Shown: positions 8,702-16,168 of the stretch, piece after piece
How positions within the stretch are numbered: position 1 is the stretch's first letter
How the letters are laid out: each line of letters opens with the position of its first letter
Assembly: GCF_004770745.1 (NCBI RefSeq)
Contig: NZ_RQGD01000010.1
Location: 186,001-250,000, forward strand
Direction: 5' to 3'
Length of the DNA: 64,000 nt
Origin: Leptospira ognonensis
GTDB taxonomy: Bacteria; Spirochaetota; Leptospiria; Leptospirales; Leptospiraceae
Program-made: the position numbers and the translations under genes
Notes under the pieces: model-generated
Databases searched by the model: none
Told to the model about the DNA's origin: nothing
What the model saw: the letters and a program-made list of their open reading frames with translations, nothing else

Positions 8702-9526
8702 CTAAAGCAAGGCAAGCTTTATCATTTTCGCATACATTCCATCAGGAAGGAGATTGCGTAAAAATAGAAGCGATTTTGCATCTGGACCAACAGGATACCT
8801 TAGTTTTTTCGAGCCATCATCGGCGGCCTTAAATATAACCTTGGCAACTTTCTCAGGCAAAGTAGCCCCTGCACTTGATTTTTCGTATTTAGCAAATGCC
8901 TTGTCGCATAACATTTTATAATCGACAGGAGAGGTTGCAACGGTATTTTCCATGGATCTGTCATAAAAATCGGTTTTTATGGCACCAGGTTCTACGATTT
9001 TTACACGAATGCCTAAAGGCTCGAGCTCAAATCTTAATGCTTCTGTGAATCCTTCTACAGCCCATTTGGTCCCATGATACAGACTATAATACGGAAAAAC
9101 AAGTCTTCCTCCCATAGAAGCCACATTTACGAACACGCCATTTTTATTTGTGCGAAAATGGGGCAACATCTCTCGCGTCACATTCATCAAACCGAAAACA
9201 TTCGTATCATATTGCTTTTTTATTTGGGTCTCTGAGGCACCTTCAAACGGACCAACCAATCCATAACCAGCGTTATTCACAATGGCATCGATTTTTCCAA
9301 ACTTTGAAATCGTCAATTGGATCGCCTCTCGAATTGATTTTGAATCCATCACATCCAAACTTGGAACAATCGTATTTTCTAGTTTGTTTAAAACTGTCTC
9401 CTTAGAAGGAGTTCTCATCGTTGCTGCCACATTCCAGCCTTTCTTTTGAAAGTAGAGTGCGGTTTCCCTACCTATACCCGTTGAACTTCCCGTGATTAAG
9501 ACTGTTTTTGTAATTTGTTTTGACAT
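8702..9526 (-). CDS. Short-chain dehydrogenase/reductase (classical SDR)
   Basis: About 274 residues with the complete classical SDR set: T-G-S-S-T-G-I-G cofactor loop, N-N-A-G, and Y-H-G-T-K as the Y-x-x-x-K catalytic pair. The following E-P-G-A-I-K-T-D-F motif is usual for NAD(P)-dependent alcohol or ketone oxidoreductases. The start at 9526 (M-S-K-Q) is preferred over ATG 9556 because AAAGGAG lies six bases before it. The longer start would also place the operator palindrome inside the coding sequence. It is divergent from a TetR gene, with a double palindrome between them, so it is probably the repressor's main target. Substrate not determined. Confidence 0.88.
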   Translation of the reverse strand: MSKQITKTVLITGSSTGIGRETALYFQKKGWNVAATMRTPSKETVLNKLENTIVPSLDVMDSKSIREAIQLTISKFGKIDAIVNNAGYGLVGPFEGASETQIKKQYDTNVFGLMNVTREMLPHFRTNKNGVFVNVASMGGRLVFPYYSLYHGTKWAVEGFTEALRFELEPLGIRVKIVEPGAIKTDFYDRSMENTVATSPVDYKMLCDKAFAKYEKSSAGATLPEKVAKVIFKAADDGSKKLRYPVGPDAKSLLFLRNLLPDGMYAKMIKLALL

Positions 9527-9536
9527 TGTATGCTCC

Positions 9537-9576
9537 TTTAAATGACTACGAGTCATTTAAATATGACTGCCGGTCA
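9537..9576. promoter_or_regulatory. Double TetR-type operator between SDR and tetR genes
   Basis: TTTAAATGACT and AGTCATTTAAA form an 11-base perfect inverted repeat around ACG (9537-9561). A second copy of its core follows: TGACTACGAGTCA at 9543-9555 and TGACTGCCGGTCA at 9564-9576. The two 13-mers lie 21 bases apart, two helical turns, so repressor dimers would sit on the same DNA face. The site covers the SDR upstream region directly and the region ahead of the divergent repressor gene. Binding by the neighbouring TetR protein is inferred from position and symmetry. Confidence 0.6.
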
Positions 9577-9627
9577 GAAACAAGTTTTTTTTCTGGAATA
9601 TTATCAGTCCTTTTTCATTATGGGGTG

Positions 9628-10272
9628 GTGAACCAGAAACGTGCCGTCTTAGTAAAAGACAAACTGACAAAGAGGACAAATATCATCCAGGCTGCAGCGA
9701 ATTTGCTTTCACGTAAAGACCTAGCCGATCTATCCATGGATGCTGTGGCCAAAAAAGCAAGGGTCGCCAAGGGTACGCTTTATTTATACTTTCCAACTAA
9801 GGAAGATCTTGCCTTGTCAGTCCATATCTTTGATTACCAGCTCTGGTTCAAAGATCTGAGTGAGTATTTAGATTTGGATTTGAAAGATACTTTTGATTTT
9901 CAGGAATGGTTTGTACAATCAATTGTGAAACATCCTCGATTTATCAAATTGTTACCGATTGTTCCGACAATCTTGGAGAAAAATGCAAGTTATGAGACAA
10001 TTAAAGAATACAAATACGAGCTGTTAAATCAGCTAGGATTGATTTTGTCTAGATTGACCACGAGGTTGGGTTTTAAGAAAGAAGAAGACACGTTTATGTT
10101 TATGATGCAATGTCATGCGATCGCGATTGGTGCTTGGTCTCACGGGTTTCCCTCAGCGACAGTAAAGCAAGTATTGAATGAAGCTGATTTGAAGGTCTTT
10201 CTCATTGACTACGTCAGTTTCGTTAAGTCATCTATAGATATATTGCAAAAAGGTTATAGGGAAAAATTATGA
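9628..10272 (+). CDS. TetR/AcrR family transcriptional regulator
   Basis: About 214 residues. The N-terminal helix-turn-helix is clear: K-R-T-N-I-I-Q-A-A-A-N-L-L then V-A-K-K-A-R-V-A-K-G-T-L-Y-L-Y-F-P-T-K-E-D-L. The C-terminal ligand domain is not family-specific. The frame is open back to 9520, but that extension would cover the operator and reads unlike a protein start. GTG 9625 or 9628 just before N-Q-K-R is therefore preferred, although no strong ribosome site is visible. It probably represses itself and the divergent SDR gene through the palindromes at 9537-9576. It overlaps the hemolysin-III-like gene by 4 bases (ATGA), so regulator and membrane protein are co-translated. Confidence 0.85.
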   Translation: MNQKRAVLVKDKLTKRTNIIQAAANLLSRKDLADLSMDAVAKKARVAKGTLYLYFPTKEDLALSVHIFDYQLWFKDLSEYLDLDLKDTFDFQEWFVQSIVKHPRFIKLLPIVPTILEKNASYETIKEYKYELLNQLGLILSRLTTRLGFKKEEDTFMFMMQCHAIAIGAWSHGFPSATVKQVLNEADLKVFLIDYVSFVKSSIDILQKGYREKL

Positions 10273-11048
10273 AAATGAAAGCCAAAAAAAGTATCAAGAA
10301 ACCAGCGGCAAAAAAAAATAAATCTAGAAAGAAAAACAACGATCAAATGGAAATCTATCCACCTGTGAACCAGGCAGCTATTAAAGAGTTAGTCGAACGG
10401 GTTCATGAGTATTCAGTAGCCCATGAGATTGCCAATGCGGTTACTCATGGTATTGGTGGTGCACTCAGCATTGCAGGTCTTACCCTTCTAGTTACCATGG
10501 CAGTATTATTTGGTGATACATGGAGAGTTGTAAGTTCTGTCATTTACGGTTCCACGCTTGTCATTCTGTATCTTGCTTCCACACTTTACCATGCCCTTCA
10601 CCACGAAAAAGCAAAATTCATTTTTAAGAATATCGACCATGCCTCCATATTTTTACTCATCGCTGGCACCTATACTCCATTTACCCTCGTTAGTTTACGT
10701 GAGAACTCGAAGTGGGGATGGACATTATTTATCGTCATCTGGGCATTGGCATTGGTTGGAGTGATCCAAAAAGCGATATTCCCGAGAAATATGAAAAATC
10801 TGGGTGTCGTTGTGTATATTTTGATGGGTTGGCTATGTTTGTTTGTGATCAGTGATATCAGAAACGCGATTGGGATGCAGGGGATTCTTTGGCTACTTGC
10901 TGGTGGTTTAAGCTATACCTTTGGCGTGATTTTTTACGCTTGGGATAATTTGCCATTCAACCATGCGATTTGGCATCTGTTTGTTCTAGCGGGAAGTTTT
11001 TTCCATTTTTTTGCGATTTGGTTTTATGTAATCCCGATGCCTAAATAG
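10269..11048 (+). CDS. Hemolysin III/YqfA-like (PAQR superfamily) membrane protein
   Basis: 259 residues with about seven membrane segments. Family hallmarks are E-I-A-N-A-V-T-H-G-I-G near residue 55, S-T-L-Y-H-A-L near 100, D-H-A-S-I-F-L-L-I-A-G-T-Y-T-P-F near 125 and a C-terminal H-A-I-W-H-L-F-V-L-A-G-S-x-x-H-F. The conserved His and Asp residues are the likely metal site of PAQR-type proteins. The N-terminus is an unusual Lys-rich cytoplasmic tail of about 35 residues. Despite the family name, a haemolytic role is not implied; membrane-fluidity sensing or lipid amidase-like activity are family possibilities. It is coupled to the upstream tetR gene. Confidence 0.88.
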   Translation: MKMKAKKSIKKPAAKKNKSRKKNNDQMEIYPPVNQAAIKELVERVHEYSVAHEIANAVTHGIGGALSIAGLTLLVTMAVLFGDTWRVVSSVIYGSTLVILYLASTLYHALHHEKAKFIFKNIDHASIFLLIAGTYTPFTLVSLRENSKWGWTLFIVIWALALVGVIQKAIFPRNMKNLGVVVYILMGWLCLFVISDIRNAIGMQGILWLLAGGLSYTFGVIFYAWDNLPFNHAIWHLFVLAGSFFHFFAIWFYVIPMPK

Positions 11049-11058
11049 GAATCGGGAT
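11031..11058. terminator. Candidate terminator hairpin over the hemolysin-III-like stop codon
   Basis: ATCCCGAT (11031-11038) and ATCGGGAT (11051-11058) form an 8-base perfect stem around a 12-base loop that includes the stop codon. It sits between converging genes. There is no clear T-tract, so the call is tentative. Confidence 0.35.
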
Positions 11059-11066
11059 CTCCTGAG

Positions 11067-11465
11067 TTAAAAGGAAAACAAATTGATAAAGTCCTGGAGA
11101 GGAAATTCTCGGAAGTCCGGCCAGCTTCCAAACCAGACATAATGGTAGCCAGAAAAAATGCCCACTAACATACCAGTGATAATTATAAAAATAGCTGTTT
11201 TTCGAAATCCGATTAGATTTCCCATTTCAATCGTTACTTTCAAAACAAATTTGGTCAGTTTATCGATGATAGAAAACAAAAAGGAGACGAGGAGCAGAAC
11301 AACAAGCATACCGATCATCGTGACAATCATACGATGATGGATAGATACCATACTTAGGATTCTTGCATTGATGGCCGTAATGACTAAATCAACGGCAAGG
11401 ATGCAAAGGATACGAAAATACCAGTTTAAAATCCTGTGGAAAAAATTTGGTTTCGAGGGGCTCAT
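11067..11465 (-). CDS. Small inner-membrane protein, unknown function
   Basis: 132 residues with three hydrophobic segments at about 15-38, 44-66 and 88-108, the last followed by a short aromatic tail. No family motif was recognised. It converges with the hemolysin-III-like gene and is divergent from the next one, whose start lies 16 bases away, so the two divergent genes have very little room for separate promoters. Confidence 0.55.
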   Translation of the reverse strand: MSPSKPNFFHRILNWYFRILCILAVDLVITAINARILSMVSIHHRMIVTMIGMLVVLLLVSFLFSIIDKLTKFVLKVTIEMGNLIGFRKTAIFIIITGMLVGIFSGYHYVWFGSWPDFREFPLQDFINLFSF

Positions 11466-11481
11466 GTAGAAAGAAGGCTAT

Positions 11482-11931
11482 ATGAAGACTAATATTTCAA
11501 TGAATTTTTTTACCTCTATCAAACTATATAAAGATTTAGCGAAATCTGAAACACTGCCGCAAGGAACTTTTGAGGTGCAATGGACAGGACCAAGGTGGTT
11601 TCAATTCGTCGCCAAACATGGATTAGGGCTGTTGGGTTTTAAATATTGGTTTGGTAAAGAGTTTTTTGGAAATGAGGACGCGACCAATTTATTCAAAATT
11701 CCAGGGTCTATAACGAAGTTACGAAAGTATCCGATGAGTGTAAAAATTGGAGTCTCGAGGATAGACGGAAACACATCGATACAAGTTAGTTACCCACAGT
11801 CGACTCGCTTCCCTTGGCCTTATGTGATCGACGAATTTCGAAGTGTAAATGATGATGTTTTGATCGGATTGAGTTATTTAAAGTGGGCTCCCATTTTTCC
11901 TATGCCATTTTACTTAATGAGAAAAGAATAG
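11482..11931 (+). CDS. Conserved-looking hypothetical cytosolic protein (possible GXWXG/DUF4334-like)
   Basis: 149 residues with no signal peptide or membrane helix. The sequence is beta-rich and aromatic, with G-x-K-Y-W-F-G-K-E-F in the middle and a D-E-F-R-S-V-N-D-D-V-L-I-G-L-S-Y segment near the end. The late pattern (D-x-F-R-x-V-D-D-x-x-L-L-G) resembles small proteins annotated as DUF4334, but this is recalled resemblance and not a firm assignment. Such proteins are lipocalin-like barrels that bind small hydrophobic ligands. It stands alone between a small membrane-protein gene and a signalling phosphatase gene. Confidence 0.5.
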   Translation: MKTNISMNFFTSIKLYKDLAKSETLPQGTFEVQWTGPRWFQFVAKHGLGLLGFKYWFGKEFFGNEDATNLFKIPGSITKLRKYPMSVKIGVSRIDGNTSIQVSYPQSTRFPWPYVIDEFRSVNDDVLIGLSYLKWAPIFPMPFYLMRKE

Positions 11932-11968
11932 ATTGTAATTCTTACGTATTTATAATATTGTAGGCGGT

Positions 11969-13939
11969 ATGAAGGCGCTTTTATCGAATTTTCTCCTACA
12001 TTTGTCGATCGCCTTCTTAACCTCGCATTTCTTTCTGACACAAAATCTAACAGCAACTCCGATCTTGATTGATCCAAATTCAAAAATGAGCGTTGCGGAA
12101 GGATGGACCTTTCACACAAACGATAAAGGAGAGGTTCCGATTCAAGTGGGAACCAGTTTGAGTTTGCAAGGTTTTCCACCGCCGACCTCAGGAACTTACA
12201 AACTTGAATTCCTTTTTCCAGAAACTTTGCTAACACCTGCTCAAGGAATCTATCTCAATCGAATCCAAGAAGCCGATAAAGTTTTTTTAAATGGCCAACT
12301 GATTGCTGAAACCGGAAACTTTGAACCTTATGGACGTTACTCACCTAACTGGTATTTTAAGCGACTCTACTATCTTCCCGATTCCCTTCTCAGAAGAGGC
12401 GAGATCAATGTTTTGGAAGTAAAAGTATATTACCAATCAAAAACCTTTCCGGGGGGAATCTTCAGAAGCGTCCCTGAAATCGGTAGCTATAATCAATTAC
12501 TAGGAAACATAATATTTGAAGATGGTCGCGATGTATGTATCATGCTTCTCTTCTTTGGTATTGGGGCGTATCAAATATTTTCAATACTCATTCGCAGACA
12601 GAGGAAGGCGAATTTTTACCTACTTTGTTCTAGTTTGTGTTTTGTATTTTGGAGGGTACCGTTACTTAATATAACACATACTTACTCAGGTTTAGAATTC
12701 ATTACTCTTCTCAAAATATTTTTTACATTTCAGACACTTTTTCCTTTAGCCTTATTCCTATTTAGTTATGCATTATTTCGCGACCCGATTCGACTAAAAG
12801 AATCCCTGCTAATTATAATCGTTGGATCCATTGCCATCATTCAGCTCTTCAATATCGAAATCGCTACGCGCATTTTATTGCTTCGCATTTGGGAAGGATT
12901 ACTACTTATCATAGTATACTTTGTTTTGCGAGGTGTGTATCTTGCATCTAAAATATACAAAAATGAAGCCCGAATGCTTGGAATTGGTTTTTTCATTGTC
13001 TGTGTTTCAGGTATCATTGATATCTCCATTGATCTCACAACTGGAAAAAATGTTTATCTAACCCAATATGGTTTCCTGATTCTCATGATTCTATCTGCCG
13101 TAACCATCTCCTTTCGAAATGCAAAAAACGAAAAAGAGCTTTCAGAATTAACAAAAGATCTGGAAGCACGGGTCCAAATCAGAACAGAAGAACTACGAAA
13201 AAAAAATAACAATCTGCAACAAGATCTTTTCTTCGCCTCACAACTGCAAGGCCACCTGCTCCCAAAGGAATCTCCATCCATAACGGGTCTAAAACTACAT
13301 CCTACTTATCTTCCCATGGAACAGATTGGTGGAGATTTTTATGATTGGGTAAAAGTAAATGATACGAATCTCATATTTTTTATAGCAGATGTTGCCGGAC
13401 ACGGTGTACCCGCTGCCTTGGTTTCCTCTATGGTCAAAGTACAGTTTAGAGAAATCGTAAAAGAGACCACTGATCCCGCCCAGTTGCTAGGAAGAATGAA
13501 CCTTTCTTTGATTCAATTGGTGAGCAAATATTTTATAACCGCATCCTGTGCATTATTCGACCTGGAAAAAGGTGAAGTTACCATAAGCTCTGCTGGTCAT
13601 CCGAATCCTCTCATTTATAACCCCATCCACCATTCGTTTCGATTTCTCAATTTGCGAGGGTCAATCCTTGGTTGGAGAGAAACTTTTTCTTATCAGAATG
13701 TAATAGAAAAATTATCTGAGGGCGATCGATATTTCTTTTATACAGACGGCGTCACGGAAGCGAGATCGAATGAGAAGTTTTTTGGCGAAGCGAATTTGAT
13801 TAGAATCATAAAAGAAAATCGCAATAATGACATCCAATCCCTATCCGAGAACCTCCAAATAGAAATTATGGACTATTCAGATACAGAACTGAAGGATGAT
13901 GTCAGTTATGTGATCATTGAGATTCTGCAATCTCATTAA
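11969..13939 (+). CDS. 7TMR-DISM receptor with SpoIIE-type PP2C phosphatase output
   Basis: 656 residues. A signal peptide ends near residue 25, followed by a periplasmic beta-sandwich sensor region (about 30-180), seven membrane helices (about 185-385), and a coiled coil with L-E-A-R-V-Q-I-R-T-E-E-L. The phosphatase domain follows (about 435-656) with G-G-D-F-Y-D-W, A-D-V-A-G-H-G-V-P-A-A-L, Y-T-D-G-V-T-E-A and L-K-D-D-V-S-Y supplying the metal Asp residues. These receptors sense an extracellular ligand and dephosphorylate a partner, typically an anti-sigma antagonist or SiaC-like protein. No anti-sigma partner is adjacent. Its stop overlaps the converging eutC stop by 26 bases, so transcripts of the two run into each other. 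Confidence 0.88.
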   Translation: MKALLSNFLLHLSIAFLTSHFFLTQNLTATPILIDPNSKMSVAEGWTFHTNDKGEVPIQVGTSLSLQGFPPPTSGTYKLEFLFPETLLTPAQGIYLNRIQEADKVFLNGQLIAETGNFEPYGRYSPNWYFKRLYYLPDSLLRRGEINVLEVKVYYQSKTFPGGIFRSVPEIGSYNQLLGNIIFEDGRDVCIMLLFFGIGAYQIFSILIRRQRKANFYLLCSSLCFVFWRVPLLNITHTYSGLEFITLLKIFFTFQTLFPLALFLFSYALFRDPIRLKESLLIIIVGSIAIIQLFNIEIATRILLLRIWEGLLLIIVYFVLRGVYLASKIYKNEARMLGIGFFIVCVSGIIDISIDLTTGKNVYLTQYGFLILMILSAVTISFRNAKNEKELSELTKDLEARVQIRTEELRKKNNNLQQDLFFASQLQGHLLPKESPSITGLKLHPTYLPMEQIGGDFYDWVKVNDTNLIFFIADVAGHGVPAALVSSMVKVQFREIVKETTDPAQLLGRMNLSLIQLVSKYFITASCALFDLEKGEVTISSAGHPNPLIYNPIHHSFRFLNLRGSILGWRETFSYQNVIEKLSEGDRYFFYTDGVTEARSNEKFFGEANLIRIIKENRNNDIQSLSENLQIEIMDYSDTELKDDVSYVIIEILQSH

Positions 13940-14702
13940 TTATCTGTCCCTCTATCCGATCATTCATTCTATCTTTTAAGTTGACTCCAGTTATTTTTCT
14001 TGAGAACGCAGTTTCAAGGAGATACATCAACTTATCTTTAGCCTTATCAAAATTTAGACCTTCTGGCCTTATGTTGGAAATACAATTTCTCCTTTCATCG
14101 GTAGTTCCGATCACAGGATCATAAGTTAGATAGGCTCCGATACTATCTGCGGAACTAAGACCTGGTCTTTCACCAATGAGCACGACGACCACTTTTGATT
14201 TTAACGCCACGGCCACCTGATCTCCTATGGCGACTCTTCCGTTCTTGATACAAACCAGAGGAGCCATTTTCTTTCTCTTTAAAAAATCGTTCTCTTTAAA
14301 TTTTGATAGAAAGTTTACTAAATTTTTTGAGATACCCAAAGGAGAAAGACCATCAACAATACAAAAAACAAGGTCATAAGATATGTTATCTGACTGTATT
14401 TTCTCAAGGGTTTGATAATCTGATCCGTCTAACAATCGACCTAAGTCTGGTCTCAAGAGGTATTCCTGTCGGGTGATTGCTTTTGATTTTAAGATCAAAC
14501 TGGGCATCCAGTCTTTAATCTGATCTTTGATTTGTTCAAAATCACATTCTGCCCATACTGCATCTCTGGCCATGGCATGGTCATATTTGAAATTTAATAT
14601 CTCTTTGGTGCCGATCGATCCTCCCGATAGAGGCAAACCAATTCGCGCAGCCGTATATTTTTGATACCTTGCCCAGGGGTTTAAATTCTCCTCTTCTTTC
14701 AC
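13914..14702 (-). CDS. eutC: Ethanolamine ammonia-lyase small subunit
   Basis: 262 residues. The N-terminal A-R-I-G-L-P-L-S-G-G-S-I-G-T segment and H-A-M-A-R-D-A-V match the EutC opening. The late V-V-V-L-I-G-E-R-P-G-L-S-S-A-D-S-I-G-A-Y and R-N-C-I-S-N-I-R-P-E-G-L motifs are the family's cobalamin-cradling region. With EutB it cleaves ethanolamine to acetaldehyde and ammonia using adenosylcobalamin. The start is GTG overlapping the eutB stop (GTGA), with GGAGG six bases ahead; strict coupling keeps subunit stoichiometry. No eutA reactivase, shell protein or acetaldehyde dehydrogenase gene lies nearby. Confidence 0.95.
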   Translation of the reverse strand: MKEEENLNPWARYQKYTAARIGLPLSGGSIGTKEILNFKYDHAMARDAVWAECDFEQIKDQIKDWMPSLILKSKAITRQEYLLRPDLGRLLDGSDYQTLEKIQSDNISYDLVFCIVDGLSPLGISKNLVNFLSKFKENDFLKRKKMAPLVCIKNGRVAIGDQVAVALKSKVVVVLIGERPGLSSADSIGAYLTYDPVIGTTDERRNCISNIRPEGLNFDKAKDKLMYLLETAFSRKITGVNLKDRMNDRIEGQIINEIAESQ

Positions 14703-16084
14703 TCGTATCCTCCCGAGAAACTCGACAACAAGGCCCGCGATCTTTCATTTTTGAGAGGCAGCATTTTTTCATTCCAAATTCCCATACCCTGAATCCACGC
14801 TTCAAATTCCGGTGCAGGTTTTAATCCAAGAGCCTGCCGTAGGTATAACGCGTCGTGAAAAGATGTGCTTTGATAAGATAACATAATATCATCTGAACCC
14901 GGAATGCCCATAATAAAGTTACATCCAGCAACACCAAGTAAAGTCATGAGCATATCCATATCATCCGCATCGGCATCTGCATGATTCGTATAACAAATAT
15001 CCACACCCATGGGCAATCCTAAAACCTTGCCACAAAAATGATCCTCCAAACCGGCTCTGATGATCTGTTTCCCATTATATAGATACTCCGGGCCGATGAA
15101 ACCAACAACTGTATTGACAAGCAGTGGAGAAAATTCTCGTGCTACTGCATACGCCCTTACCTCTAAGGTCTGCTGGTCGATTCCAGAATGGGCATTCGCA
15201 GAGAGAGCACTACCTTGCCCCGTTTCGAAATACATTACATTACTTCCAACACTGAACCTCTTCAGGGAGAGTGCCTGCTCCCGAGCCTCCCCGAGAAGAG
15301 ATAAACTTATACCGAAACTCTCATTTAACTTTTGAGTTCCGCCAATAGATTGGAATACCAAATCAAGAGGTTCGCCCTGCTTCATAAGCTCCATGGAAGT
15401 AGTGACGTGACACAAAACGCAAGTTTGGGTAGGTATGGAATACTTTTGTCGTATGGAATCCATGAGTCTTAATAATTTTGCTGCATTTGGCAAATTATCT
15501 GTCGCAGGATTGATACCTATAACGGCATCACCCGCTCCGAGAAGCAAGCCATCAAGAATACTTGCGGCCACCCCAGCAGATTCGTCTGTTGGATGATTTG
15601 GTTGCAAACGTACGGAAAGCCGGCCAGGTAAGCCGATCGTATTTCGAAAAGAAGTGATCACGCGACATTTTTTAGCACCTAACACCAAATCTTGAATGGA
15701 CATGATCTTTGAAACTGCAGCCACCATTTCAGGAGTGACACCATACTGGATCGATGTCATTTCCGTCTCGCGAGTCTCACTTGATAAAATCCATTCACGA
15801 AAAGATCCAACTGTTAAATGAGAGATGAGTCGAAAGGCATTTGGATCAAATTGTTTTTGAATCAATCTCGTGACATCATCCTGCTCTGCAGAAATCAATT
15901 CGATATTTAAAAATTCACTTAAAGGAATATCCGCTAAACAAATTTGAGCCGCAACTCTTTCCACGCTTGAACTCGCGGCAACACCAGCGAGAACGTCTCC
16001 AGATCGAAGCGGTGTGGCTTTTGCCATAAGAGTTTTTAAGTCATTAAATTGAAAAGTATTGTTTCCCAACTTAGTTTGATACAT
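14699..16084 (-). CDS. eutB: Ethanolamine ammonia-lyase large subunit
   Basis: About 461 residues, the usual EutB size. It begins M-Y-Q-T-K-L-G-N followed by R-S-G-D-V-L-A-G-V-A-A-x-S. Later it carries G-L-P-G-R-L-S-V-R-L-Q-P-N-H-P-T, the G-I-N-P-A-T-D substrate-barrel motif and M-G-V-D-I-C-Y-T-N-H-A-D-A-D. The open frame extends 32 codons upstream to 16180, but those residues are unlike the family and overlap the divergent cyclase start, so ATG 16084 is preferred although no clear ribosome site is seen. It forms the catalytic barrel that binds ethanolamine and the cofactor. The absence of a carboxysome-like gene set suggests nitrogen scavenging from ethanolamine, not compartmentalised carbon use. 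Confidence 0.95.
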   Translation of the reverse strand: MYQTKLGNNTFQFNDLKTLMAKATPLRSGDVLAGVAASSSVERVAAQICLADIPLSEFLNIELISAEQDDVTRLIQKQFDPNAFRLISHLTVGSFREWILSSETRETEMTSIQYGVTPEMVAAVSKIMSIQDLVLGAKKCRVITSFRNTIGLPGRLSVRLQPNHPTDESAGVAASILDGLLLGAGDAVIGINPATDNLPNAAKLLRLMDSIRQKYSIPTQTCVLCHVTTSMELMKQGEPLDLVFQSIGGTQKLNESFGISLSLLGEAREQALSLKRFSVGSNVMYFETGQGSALSANAHSGIDQQTLEVRAYAVAREFSPLLVNTVVGFIGPEYLYNGKQIIRAGLEDHFCGKVLGLPMGVDICYTNHADADADDMDMLMTLLGVAGCNFIMGIPGSDDIMLSYQSTSFHDALYLRQALGLKPAPEFEAWIQGMGIWNEKMLPLKNERSRALLSSFSGGYE

Positions 16085-16168
16085 GGAGCAAATACAAACA
16101 TTCTTTTCAAAAAGAACAATAAAAAAAGATTGAGGACCACTCCAACTTATGGATTGTAATCCATCAAT

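Noticed and set aside
9520..9627. N-terminal extension of the TetR protein at 9628
   Set aside because: It covers the operator palindromes and the SDR start; residues look non-coding.
10269..11048. Haemolysin toxin
   Set aside because: The family name is historical; PAQR-type membrane proteins are not established toxins.
13914..16084. Ethanolamine microcompartment operon
   Set aside because: Only eutB and eutC are present; neighbours are signalling genes.
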